The notes: generated by a model from the letters alone, not told the origin. Positions 1 through 6,745 are shown, counted from the stretch's first letter. The stretch: DNA of 7,717 bases from Burkholderiales bacterium (GCA_947474415.1 CANJKD010000092.1:1-7717), one strand, 5' to 3'. Made by a program: numbers and translations.

Positions 1-275
1 GGGTCACCCGACCCGATCTCGCTCTCGAACTCGACACCGGCCGCGTGCAGCATCTGCTGCGCCGGCTCCAGCGCGTGTTCGCCTGCGGCGGTGCTGACCT
101 GCTGGATCACCTCGGCGTCGTGCGCGCGGACGATCTCGTAAAGCGTGGCGGGCTCCTGGACGTTGGCGAGCACCACGGTGGCACGCAAGCCGCCTTGAAT
201 CAGGCGCACCGCATGACGCACGGCTTCGAGCGCGGCAGCCGATCCATCGACGGGCAGCAAGATTTTCAGGGTCAT
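1..275 (-). CDS. Universal stress protein (UspA family), C-terminus cut by window edge
   Basis: The visible 91 residues begin MTLKILLPVDGS, the first beta strand of the Usp fold. The Asp of VDGS (residue 10) is at the position that contacts adenine in ATP-binding Usp proteins. An amphipathic helix (AAALEAVRHAVRLIQ), a second strand (ATVVLANVQEP) and a helix ending HAAGVEFESEIGSGD follow, all in the usual order for the family. Members are normally about 140-150 residues, so roughly 50-60 are missing, including the Gly-rich nucleotide-binding loop. Whether this protein binds ATP cannot be judged. The start at 275 is supported by a GGAG Shine-Dalgarno core (282-285) six bases upstream. Usp proteins are cytoplasmic and accumulate in starvation, oxygen limitation and other stresses. 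The gene diverges from the acyl-CoA synthetase/acetyltransferase gene, and the shared intergenic region holds an FNR-type box. Confidence 0.9.
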   Translation of the reverse strand, partial: MTLKILLPVDGSAAALEAVRHAVRLIQGGLRATVVLANVQEPATLYEIVRAHDAEVIQQVSTAAGEHALEPAQQMLHAAGVEFESEIGSGD

Positions 276-344
276 GGCGAACTCCAGTTCATCGGGTACC
301 TGCCGGCCGCTGGGCTGCGCGTGGTCCGACAGGGCGAGCTTAAG

Positions 345-360
345 AGCAATCGGTGCACCG
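345..360 (-). promoter_or_regulatory. Candidate sigma-54-like (-24/-12) promoter for the usp gene
   Basis: Read on the minus strand the site is CGGTGCACCGATTGCT. It has GG and GC separated by exactly ten bases, a full TTGCT at the -12 element, and GGTGC against the TGGCAC consensus at the -24 element. It would start transcription near 333-335, leaving a leader of about 60 bases before the usp start. The -24 half is imperfect, and GG-N10-GC arises easily by chance in GC-rich DNA. No enhancer-binding-protein gene is in view. The segment 351-360 is also a perfect 10-bp palindrome (CGGTGCACCG) that could instead be an operator. Weak prediction. Confidence 0.2.
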
Positions 361-424
361 CAGTGGCCTCAAGTCAAAACGCTTGTCATACCGTGCAGCC
401 GGGAGGCCACACGACCTCTGGCGC

Positions 425-438
425 TTGACCCAGATCAA
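425..438 (+). promoter_or_regulatory. FNR/Anr-type operator box
   Basis: The sequence TTGACCCAGATCAA matches the FNR/Anr/CRP-family consensus TTGAT-N4-ATCAA at nine of ten specified bases, with the correct four-base spacer. It lies in the divergent intergenic region between the usp gene and the acyl-CoA synthetase gene. Its centre (431.5) is 41.5 bases from the A of the ATG at 473, which is the class II activator position if transcription begins at or very near that ATG. A -10 element there would be poor: CAGCAT at 460-465 matches TATAAT at three of six. FNR-type regulators carry an oxygen-labile 4Fe-4S cluster and activate genes at low oxygen; control of usp genes by Anr is known in Pseudomonas. 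The match is seen directly, while regulator identity and target are inferred. Confidence 0.6.
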
Positions 439-472
439 CCCGCGCTTCCGGTGCTCCGGCAGCATCGTCAGC

Positions 473-3286
473 ATGAGCATCCGAAACCTCGACCCCTTGT
501 TCGACCCGCGCAGCATCGCTGTCTTCGGCGCCTCGCGCCGGGACGAAAGAGCCCCCAGGCCGACGCCGTCGTCGTCCGCCCCCATGGGCCACGAACAGGC
601 CCCGCCGGGCCCTTGCGGCACGGGCAAAACGGCAGAGCCACACCGGCCCATGAGCGTGGGCGGCATCGTGCTGCGCAACCTGCGCAGTGCGGGCAGCGCC
701 CGACCGGTCCATGCCGTGAACCCGCACGGTGGCGAGATCGATGGCGTCGCCATGTTCGCGAGCATCGCCGCGCTGCCCGAGGTGCCCGACCTCGCCGTGA
801 TCTGCACGCCGCCCGAGACGATTCCGGCGCTGATCGCCGAGCTCGGCGCGGCCGGCACGCGCGCGGCCATCGTCGTCACGGCCGGCCTGGGCGCGGCACT
901 GACCCGGCAGATGCTGAACGCCGCGAAGCCGCACCTGCTGCGCATCCTCGGCCCCAACTGCATCGGTCTGATGTCGCCGCCGAAAAAGCTCAATGCCACC
1001 TTCGCCCACACCGATGCGCTGGCCGGCGAACTCGCCTTCGTCACCCAGTCGGGCGCGTTGCTCACGGCCATGCTCGACTGGGCCAAGACGCGTGGCATCG
1101 GCTTCTCGCGCTTGGTGTCGCTGGGCGAGCGCGCCGACGTCGACCTGGGCGACATGCTCGACTACCTGGCGAGCGATGCGCCCACCCGCGCCATCCTGCT
1201 GTACGTGGAGTCGATCGAGGCGCCGCGCAAGTTCATGTCGGCGGCGCGGGCCGCAGCGCGCAACAAGCCGGTGATCATCGTCAAGGCGGGGCGCGCCGGT
1301 GCCGGCCTGCACGCCGCCGCCTCGCACACCGGCGCACTGGCCGGCTCCGACATCGTCATCGATGCCGCCATCCGCCGCGCCGGCATGCTGCGCGTCGACA
1401 CGCTGCAAGACCTGTTCACGGCCGCCGAAACGCTGACGCACTTCCGCGCCAACCGCAGCGAGACGCTGACACTGATGACGAACGGCGGCGGCGCGGGCGT
1501 GATGGCCGCCGACGCAGCGGCGATGAGCGGTGTGACACTGACCCAACTCGCGCCCGAAACACTGGCGAAGCTCGATGCGCTGCTGCCGCCGACGTGGTCG
1601 CACGGCAATCCCATCGACATCATTGGCGACGCGCCCATCGCGCGCTACGTCGGCACGCTGGAAGCCTTGCTCGATGACGCCAACATCGGCGCCGTGCTGT
1701 TCATGCACGCCCCCACCGCCATCGTGCCCAGCTTGCAGATCGCGAAGGCCTGCGCAGCACTGGCCGCGCGCGAACCGCGCCGCGTGATGAGCTGCTGGCT
1801 CGGCGACGCCTCCGTAGCCGAGGCGCGCCAGGTGTTCCGCGATGCCGGCGTGGCGGCTTACGCCACCCCCGAGGAAGCGGTGCGCGCGTTCTCGATGCTG
1901 ACCACCTACCGGCGCAACCAGGCCTTGCTGATCGAGGCACCAGGCAATGCGCGCGCGGCCGACGGCGCTGGCCACAACACCGAAAAATGCATCGACCACC
2001 GCGCCGACCTGGCCGAAGCGCGGCGTTTGATCGCCGAGGTGACCGCGAGCGGCCGCGAAGTGATGACCGAGCCCGAGTCCAAGGCCTTGCTCGCCGCCTG
2101 CGGCGTGCCTGCAGTGGCCACGCGCGTCGTCGGCACCCGTGTCGATGACGCCTTGCGCGCCGCCGAGGGCATGGGTTACCCGGTGGCACTGAAGATCCTG
2201 TCGACCGACATCTCACACAAGTCGGACGTGGGTGGCGTGGCGCTCGACCTCGCGAACGCCGAGGCCTTGCGCCGCGCCGTGCCCGACATGCTGGCGCGCG
2301 TGCGGGTTGCCGCGCCGAACGCCGCCATCCAGGGCTTCACGGTGCAGGCCATGGTCCGCCGCCCGCATGCGCACGAGCTGATCATCGGCACCCGCATCGA
2401 CGCCGTGTTCGGCCCGGTGATCCTGTTCGGCCAGGGCGGCACCGCCGTCGAGGTGCTGGCCGACCGCGCCCTCGCGCTGCCGCCACTGAACCGCGCACTG
2501 GCCCGCGACCTGGTGTCGCGCACCCGCGTCGCGAAGCTGCTGCACGGCTACCGCGACCATCCGCCGGCCCAGATCAAGGCGCTTTACGACGTGCTGATCG
2601 CGGTGTCGCAGATGCTGATCGACCTGCCCGAACTGCTGGAGCTCGACATCAACCCGCTGCTCGTCGACGAGGCCGGGGTGATCGCGCTCGATGCCCGCGT
2701 GCGCGTGAATGCGGCGGCGCGCGGTGGCGAGGCGAGCTTCGCGATCCGGCCCTACCCGGCGCAGCTGGAAGAGCACTGCGAATGGGACGGCCAGCGCATC
2801 GTGCTGCGCCCGATCCGCCCGGAAGACGAGGCTCAGCACCTCGCCTTCCTCGAAAGCCTGGACGCCAACGACATCCGCCTGCGCGTGTTCTACAGCCGGC
2901 GCAAGATCGAGCGCACCGAGCTGGCACGCCTGACGCAGATCGACTTCGAGCGCGAGATGGCTTTCATCGCCGAGGCGTACGGGCCCGATGGCCCGGACGG
3001 CCAGCCGCGCACGCTGGGCACCGTGCGCGCCATCGCCGACCCGGACAACCTCGACGCCGAGTTCGGCATCATCGTGCGCTCCGACCTGAAGAGCCACGGC
3101 CTGGGCCAGTTGCTGCTCGACAAGATGATCCGCTATGCGCGTTCACGCGGCACGCAGCGGCTGGTGGCGAGCGTGCTGCGCGAGAACCACAAGATGCTGG
3201 CGCTGGCCGCCGACAACGGTTTCGAGTTCGTTGAATCGGCCGATGCGGCGCCGTCCGACACGCGGGAGATTGCGCTGGTTCTGTGA
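473..3286 (+). CDS. NDP-forming acyl-CoA synthetase fused to GNAT acetyltransferase (Pat/PatZ-like)
   Basis: This 937-residue protein has the Pat/PatZ domain order. A CoA-binding Rossmann domain comes first (about 1-170; AVFGAS 16-21, LGPNCIGL 159-166). Succinyl-CoA-synthetase-like flavodoxin domains follow (about 185-480), with SHTGALAG at 284-291. An ATP-grasp domain occupies about 510-755 (ALKI 572-575, SHKSDVGG 581-588, FGQGG 652-656, ELDINPLL 723-730). A C-terminal GNAT domain covers about 773-937 (IVLRPIRPEDE 776-786; acetyl-CoA loop KSHGLG 873-878). Family members either form acyl-CoA from acid, CoA and nucleoside triphosphate or, like Salmonella Pat, acetylate lysines of enzymes such as acetyl-CoA synthetase. 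His285 lies where the phosphorylated catalytic His of the synthetases is found, so synthetase activity is possible. The Met at 473 was chosen because MSIRNLDPLFDPRSIAVFGAS is the family's usual N-terminus; no Shine-Dalgarno is visible. An insert of about 35 residues (about 22-60) interrupts the CoA-binding loop. Cytoplasmic; exact substrate unknown. Confidence 0.9.
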   Translation: MSIRNLDPLFDPRSIAVFGASRRDERAPRPTPSSSAPMGHEQAPPGPCGTGKTAEPHRPMSVGGIVLRNLRSAGSARPVHAVNPHGGEIDGVAMFASIAALPEVPDLAVICTPPETIPALIAELGAAGTRAAIVVTAGLGAALTRQMLNAAKPHLLRILGPNCIGLMSPPKKLNATFAHTDALAGELAFVTQSGALLTAMLDWAKTRGIGFSRLVSLGERADVDLGDMLDYLASDAPTRAILLYVESIEAPRKFMSAARAAARNKPVIIVKAGRAGAGLHAAASHTGALAGSDIVIDAAIRRAGMLRVDTLQDLFTAAETLTHFRANRSETLTLMTNGGGAGVMAADAAAMSGVTLTQLAPETLAKLDALLPPTWSHGNPIDIIGDAPIARYVGTLEALLDDANIGAVLFMHAPTAIVPSLQIAKACAALAAREPRRVMSCWLGDASVAEARQVFRDAGVAAYATPEEAVRAFSMLTTYRRNQALLIEAPGNARAADGAGHNTEKCIDHRADLAEARRLIAEVTASGREVMTEPESKALLAACGVPAVATRVVGTRVDDALRAAEGMGYPVALKILSTDISHKSDVGGVALDLANAEALRRAVPDMLARVRVAAPNAAIQGFTVQAMVRRPHAHELIIGTRIDAVFGPVILFGQGGTAVEVLADRALALPPLNRALARDLVSRTRVAKLLHGYRDHPPAQIKALYDVLIAVSQMLIDLPELLELDINPLLVDEAGVIALDARVRVNAAARGGEASFAIRPYPAQLEEHCEWDGQRIVLRPIRPEDEAQHLAFLESLDANDIRLRVFYSRRKIERTELARLTQIDFEREMAFIAEAYGPDGPDGQPRTLGTVRAIADPDNLDAEFGIIVRSDLKSHGLGQLLLDKMIRYARSRGTQRLVASVLRENHKMLALAADNGFEFVESADAAPSDTREIALVL
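583..652. repeat. Inverted repeat bounding a structured in-frame insert in the synthetase gene
   Basis: CATGGGCC (583-590) and GGCCCATG (645-652) are perfect 8-bp inverted arms separated by 54 bases. Between them is a further short stem, GGCCC (598-602) with GGGCC (607-611) around a four-base loop. The arms fall inside the segment of roughly 536-652 that encodes residues absent from the usual CoA-binding loop of this family. The segment also uses AGA (548-550) and AGG (557-559), codons normally rare in GC-rich betaproteobacteria. It may be a small palindromic element that inserted in frame, but short inverted repeats occur by chance in GC-rich DNA. Whether it is repeated in the genome cannot be seen here. 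Confidence 0.35.
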
Positions 3287-3291
3287 TGAAA

Positions 3292-3310
3292 CGGCCGGGC
3301 CACCCGGTTG
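3292..3310 (+). other. Small hairpin between the synthetase gene and fpr
   Basis: CGGCCGGG (3292-3299) can pair with CCCGGTTG (3303-3310), eight pairs including two G-U, around a three-base loop CCA. It starts six bases after the synthetase stop codon. No T-run follows, so it is not a typical intrinsic terminator; it could be an RNA 3'-end stabiliser, an attenuator or chance. The rest of the 67-bp gap holds an A-rich patch (AAAAT, 3316-3320) that might belong to a -10 element for fpr, but I find no matching -35. Whether fpr has its own promoter is therefore undecided. Confidence 0.2.
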
Positions 3311-3353
3311 CGGCGAAAATACCTGCCAGCACACTGTTTCCCGGAATCCCTTC

Positions 3354-4130
3354 ATGGCCGCATTCGACACCCAGCGCGTACTCAGCGTTCACCACTGGAA
3401 CGAGTCCCTCTTCACGTTCACCTGCACACGGGGGGCAAGCCTGCGCTTCGAGAGCGGTCACTTCGTGATGGTGGGCCTGATGGTCGACGGCAAGCCGCTG
3501 ATGCGCGCCTACAGTATCGCCAGCGCCCACTACGAAGAGACCCTGGAGTTCTTCAGCATCAAGGTCGCCGAAGGCCCGCTGACCTCGCGCCTGCAACACC
3601 TGGAAGTGGGCGACGAGGTGCTGATCGGCCGCAAGCCGACCGGCACGCTGGTGCTGTCGGACCTGCTGCCGGGCAAGAATCTGTACCTGTTCGCGACTGG
3701 CACCGGCCTGGCGCCGTTCATGAGCATCATCCGCGACCCGGACACCTACGAGCGCTTCGAGAAAGTGGTGCTGGTGCACGGCGTGCGCGTTGGCAGCGAG
3801 CTGGCGTATTCGAACTTCATCGAGGCCGAACTGCCGCACCATGACTACCTGGGCGAGCAGGTGCTTGAGAAGCTCATCTACTACCCGACCGTGACGCGCG
3901 AACCGTTCCGCAACCAGGGCCGGCTCACGACCCTGATCGAAGACGGCAAGCTCTGCGCCGACATCGGCCTGCCGCAGTTGGCGCCCGCCACCGACCGCGC
4001 GATGATCTGCGGCGGCCCGGCGATGCTGAAAGACCTGCGCGTCGTGCTCGACGCGCTCGGCTTCGAGATCTCGAAGGGCATCGGCCAGGCCGGGCACTAC
4101 GTGATCGAACGCGCGTTCGTCGAGAAGTGA
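3354..4130 (+). CDS. fpr: Ferredoxin/flavodoxin-NADP+ reductase
   Basis: This 258-residue protein has the full length and motif set of bacterial plant-type ferredoxin-NADP+ reductases. RAYSIAS (51-57) is the FAD-binding signature, and VAEGPLTS (71-78) contacts the FAD pyrophosphate. ATGTGLAPF (114-122) is the NADP(H)-binding glycine loop. VHGVR (141-145), YYPTVTRE (177-184) and ICGGPAML (218-225) follow in the expected order, and the protein ends AFVEK, a C-terminus typical of proteobacterial members. The enzyme moves electrons between NADPH and ferredoxin or flavodoxin in the cytoplasm, supporting redox balance, Fe-S cluster assembly and oxidative-stress defence. The start at 3354 is preceded by a partial Shine-Dalgarno GGAA seven bases upstream. 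It lies 67 bp after the synthetase gene and 38 bp before the helicase gene. No soxbox-like operator was recognised. Confidence 0.95.
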   Translation: MAAFDTQRVLSVHHWNESLFTFTCTRGASLRFESGHFVMVGLMVDGKPLMRAYSIASAHYEETLEFFSIKVAEGPLTSRLQHLEVGDEVLIGRKPTGTLVLSDLLPGKNLYLFATGTGLAPFMSIIRDPDTYERFEKVVLVHGVRVGSELAYSNFIEAELPHHDYLGEQVLEKLIYYPTVTREPFRNQGRLTTLIEDGKLCADIGLPQLAPATDRAMICGGPAMLKDLRVVLDALGFEISKGIGQAGHYVIERAFVEK

Positions 4131-4168
4131 ACCCCTGCCGCAACGCCCGCGTATTGCGTTCCCACTGA

Positions 4169-6391
4169 ATGACCGCTCCCCACCCCGACGCCCTGAAGCT
4201 TGCTAATCCGCGCCACGCGGGCCGCATCCCGAAGCACATCAACGCCGCGCAACTCGCGCGCATCCGCCATTCGGCCTACACGCTGCCGCAGGTCGTGAAG
4301 CCGGCCGACTTCGTCGATGACGATGCAGCGGGCCTCGAAGACCACCTCGACCAACTCGGCTACGTGCTGCTGCAAAAGCCGGTGGCCGGCGCGCGCCCGA
4401 GCCGCTGGATCGCGCCGGGCTTGATGGATGCAGCGCTGCTGCACCTCGATGCCGTGGGCAGCGCGGCCGGCGTGCGCGCGCTGATGGTGGAGCGCACCAA
4501 CGCGCTCGACGCGCTGGGCGTTGCCCGCGAGGGTGCCGCCTGGGCCCGTACGGTCACGCAGCCGCTGACGCTCGCGCTGCACCGCTGGCGCGTGCCGGTG
4601 GTGTTCGGCACGCCGGTCGATGCCGCGCCGGTCTGGGCCTTCTACCGAAGTGGTGACATCGCCGCGCTGAACACCGCGCTCGGCCCGGCACCGGTCTACC
4701 CGCATGCGGCCGAGTTGACAGCCCACCTCGACGCACTCGTCGCCCGCAGCGCGTCGAACGAGACCCGCCACCTCGACGCTTTGCTGCCGCGCCTGCAGGC
4801 CGAATGCGCCAGGCCGCTGCCGCTGGCCGAGCTGAAGGCGGCCTGCAACCGCGCGCAAGACCGTTGGGAGCTGCGCGTCGCCGAGCTCGACACGCTCGAC
4901 GGCCTTAACGCCGAGCTGGCGTTCCAGGGCTACCCCGACACCTTCGAGATGGCGCGCAAGCTGCAGCGCAGCGTCACGCTGTATGTGGGCGCGCCCAACA
5001 GCGGCAAGACCCACGCCGCGTTCGAGCGGCTCGCGCAGGCACACGACGGCGCCTACCTCGCGCCGCTGCGCCTGCTCGCGCTCGAAGGGCGCGACCGGCT
5101 CGTCGCGCGCGGCGTGCCCTGCTCGCTGCTGACCGGCGAAGAGAACGTGCCGGCGAACGGCGCGTTGGCGGTGTCGAGCACGATCGAGATGGTGAGCACC
5201 ACCCGCGCCGTCGACGTGGCGGTGATCGACGAAGCGCAGATGATCTTCGACCCCTCGCGCGGCTGGGCCTGGACCCAGGCCATCGTCGGCGTGCCGGCGA
5301 ACGAGCTGATCATCATCTGCTCGGCCTATGCCGTGGAGGCCATCCGCAACCTGCTCGCGCTGTGCGGTGAGCGCTGCACGGTGCGCCACTTCGAGCGCAA
5401 GCAGCACGTGGAATTGCTGCCGCACCCGGTGCCCACCGGCGCGCTGCATCTGGGTGATGCGGTGGTGGCCTTCAGCCGCCGCGACGTGCTCACACTGCGC
5501 GACCGCATCGCCGCCAGCGGCCACCCGGTGTCGGTGATCTACGGCGCGTTGCCGCCCGAGGTGCGCAGGCGTGAGGCCGAGCGTTTCGCGCAGGGCGAGT
5601 CGCACATCCTGGTCGCGACCGATGCGATCGGCATGGGCCTGAACCTGCCCATCCGTCGCGTGCTGTTCAGCACCCTGACGAAGTTCGACGGTGTGGCCGA
5701 CCGGCCGCTCGGCGTGTCGGAAGTGCACCAGATCGCCGGCCGCGCCGGGCGCTTCGGCATCCACGAGGAAGGCTTCGTCGGCGTGCTGAAAGACGCCGAG
5801 CCCGAGGCCGAGCAGATGCTCGCCGACCTGCTGGAAAAGACACCGCACGCGCCGCGCCACTTCAAGGCGCCGGTGGCACCGAACCCCTGGCACATCGCCA
5901 CCATCGCGCGAAGGCTGCGCAAGGATGCGCTGCGCGAGGTGCTCGATGTGTTCATGGACCAGTTGCGGCTCGACGACGCGCACTTCGAGGTCGCCGAACT
6001 GGAACAGATGCTCGAGCTCGCTGCCGCCCTCGACCAGAGCGCCGCCTCGCTGACGCTGCGCGAACGCTTCACCTACGCGCAGGCGCCGGTCGACAGCCGC
6101 ACCGAATCGCAGGTGCAGGTGTTCCTCGAGTGGAGCGCCAGCCACGCCCGCACCGGCCAGGCCGGCCGGCCGTGGTTCCTCGACGAAGTCGACAGCCACA
6201 GCCGGTTGGAGAAGATGGAGCAGGCGCTGCGCTCGTGCACGCTGTGGTTGTGGCTCGACCTGCGCTTCCCCGGCGTCTACGGCCATGTGGAAGCGGTGAT
6301 CGACTTGCGCAATCGCCTGAACGACAGCATCGAGCGGCACCTGCAGAGCCAGCGCCCGCTGGCGCAGGTGCGCACGCGCGGCAGGCGCTGA
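4169..6391 (+). CDS. SUV3-type superfamily 2 ATP-dependent RNA helicase
   Basis: The 740-residue protein has an N-terminal region of about 265 residues with no motif I recognise, then a helicase core. Motif I is GAPNSGKT (274-281), motif II DEAQ (354-357, close to the DEIQ of SUV3), motif V VATDAIGMGLNL (482-493) and motif VI QIAGRAGR (521-528). Near the C-terminus, TLWLWLDLRFPGVYG (691-705) within a helical stretch to about 725 matches the SUV3 C-terminal domain. SUV3 helicases unwind RNA with ATP. In mitochondria they work with an exoribonuclease or PNPase in RNA decay; bacterial relatives are much less studied, so a role in RNA turnover is inferred. The motif III region reads CSAYAVEA (384-391), unlike the usual form. 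The ATG at 4169 has no good Shine-Dalgarno but no better start is visible. It lies 38 bp after fpr, so co-transcription is likely. Confidence 0.88.
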   Translation: MTAPHPDALKLANPRHAGRIPKHINAAQLARIRHSAYTLPQVVKPADFVDDDAAGLEDHLDQLGYVLLQKPVAGARPSRWIAPGLMDAALLHLDAVGSAAGVRALMVERTNALDALGVAREGAAWARTVTQPLTLALHRWRVPVVFGTPVDAAPVWAFYRSGDIAALNTALGPAPVYPHAAELTAHLDALVARSASNETRHLDALLPRLQAECARPLPLAELKAACNRAQDRWELRVAELDTLDGLNAELAFQGYPDTFEMARKLQRSVTLYVGAPNSGKTHAAFERLAQAHDGAYLAPLRLLALEGRDRLVARGVPCSLLTGEENVPANGALAVSSTIEMVSTTRAVDVAVIDEAQMIFDPSRGWAWTQAIVGVPANELIIICSAYAVEAIRNLLALCGERCTVRHFERKQHVELLPHPVPTGALHLGDAVVAFSRRDVLTLRDRIAASGHPVSVIYGALPPEVRRREAERFAQGESHILVATDAIGMGLNLPIRRVLFSTLTKFDGVADRPLGVSEVHQIAGRAGRFGIHEEGFVGVLKDAEPEAEQMLADLLEKTPHAPRHFKAPVAPNPWHIATIARRLRKDALREVLDVFMDQLRLDDAHFEVAELEQMLELAAALDQSAASLTLRERFTYAQAPVDSRTESQVQVFLEWSASHARTGQAGRPWFLDEVDSHSRLEKMEQALRSCTLWLWLDLRFPGVYGHVEAVIDLRNRLNDSIERHLQSQRPLAQVRTRGRR

Positions 6392-6416
6392 AGGCCGCGC
6401 GCAAGGGCCCGCCTGC
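6381..6416. terminator. Possible bidirectional terminator hairpin at convergent gene ends
   Basis: GCAGGCG (6381-6387) pairs with CGCCTGC (6410-6416). Inside it, GGCC (6393-6396) pairs with GGCC (6406-6409), with a five-base bulge on one side and a nine-base loop. The structure overlaps the helicase stop codon and ends just before the stop codon of the convergent small gene, where transcription from both sides should end. There is no T-run on either strand, so if it terminates transcription it is not a canonical intrinsic terminator. Confidence 0.3.
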
Positions 6417-6419
6417 GCA

Positions 6420-6722
6420 TCAATCCAGCCGGCTGCCAAAGGCCGCGATGAAGTCGGCAGCGAAGCCTGGTGACCCCGTCAAGGTCAGTGTCACCGCATG
6501 CCAGGCGCCGGGCTCCAGGGTCACTTGCAGATCGTGGTCCCAGTCCATGCCGTCATCGACCAGCCCGTGGGTGCGAGGAAAGTGGCGCGAGGCCCAATCC
6601 AGCAGCTGTTTCACTTCGGCCATCACGGCCGCGTGCTGCCCGGCACCCGTGGACGCCATGGCTTCGATGGTGGTGATGCCATCGCCTCCATCGCTGAGAT
6701 CGAAGGTCAGGTAACGGGTCAT
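6420..6722 (-). CDS. Small protein of unknown function (100 residues)
   Basis: I do not recognise this family. The protein begins MTRYLTFDLSDGGDG and ends FIAAFGSRLD. It has no signal peptide, membrane segment or cysteine. It alternates predicted strands (RYLTFDL, ITTIEAMAS, DLQVTLEP, WHAVTLTLTG) with a helix (HAAVMAEVKQLLDWASRHF, about 30-48), suggesting a compact soluble alpha/beta fold; an acidic patch DDGMDWDHD lies at about 56-64. The ATG at 6722 is the only start that avoids overlapping the DUF72 gene. No clear Shine-Dalgarno precedes it, so it may depend on translational coupling across the 23-bp gap. The frame remains open far upstream, but that extension lies inside the DUF72 gene and is rejected. 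Coding is supported by the operon-like spacing and a protein-like composition. Confidence 0.7.
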   Translation of the reverse strand: MTRYLTFDLSDGGDGITTIEAMASTGAGQHAAVMAEVKQLLDWASRHFPRTHGLVDDGMDWDHDLQVTLEPGAWHAVTLTLTGSPGFAADFIAAFGSRLD

Positions 6723-6745
6723 CGCAAGGTCGGCACCGGAGCACT

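Noticed and set aside
45..428. A plus-strand 127-codon frame opposite the usp gene
   Set aside because: It is antisense to a clear Usp N-terminus with a good ribosome site, and its own translation has no recognisable features.
353..472. Starting the synthetase protein at 353 rather than 473
   Set aside because: The 40 extra residues do not resemble the family, and the segment overlaps the FNR-type box and the candidate sigma-54 element.
386..1999. Long minus-strand frames opposite the synthetase gene (also 2213-3097 and 340-1155), and a plus-strand frame at 274-1677
   Set aside because: Compositionally biased shadow frames. The frame starting at 473 carries the complete family domain set.
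3292..3310. Intrinsic terminator between the synthetase gene and fpr
   Set aside because: A hairpin is possible, but no T-run follows and two of the eight pairs are G-U; recorded only as an uncertain hairpin.
3069..4097. A minus-strand 342-codon frame opposite fpr
   Set aside because: Shadow frame. fpr on the plus strand has complete FAD- and NADP-binding motifs and the usual length.
4097..6439. A 780-codon open frame on the minus strand opposite the helicase gene
   Set aside because: It is a shadow of third-position G/C bias. Its translation is Arg/His/Gln/Val-rich low-complexity sequence with no domain, whereas the plus strand encodes a helicase with ordered motifs.
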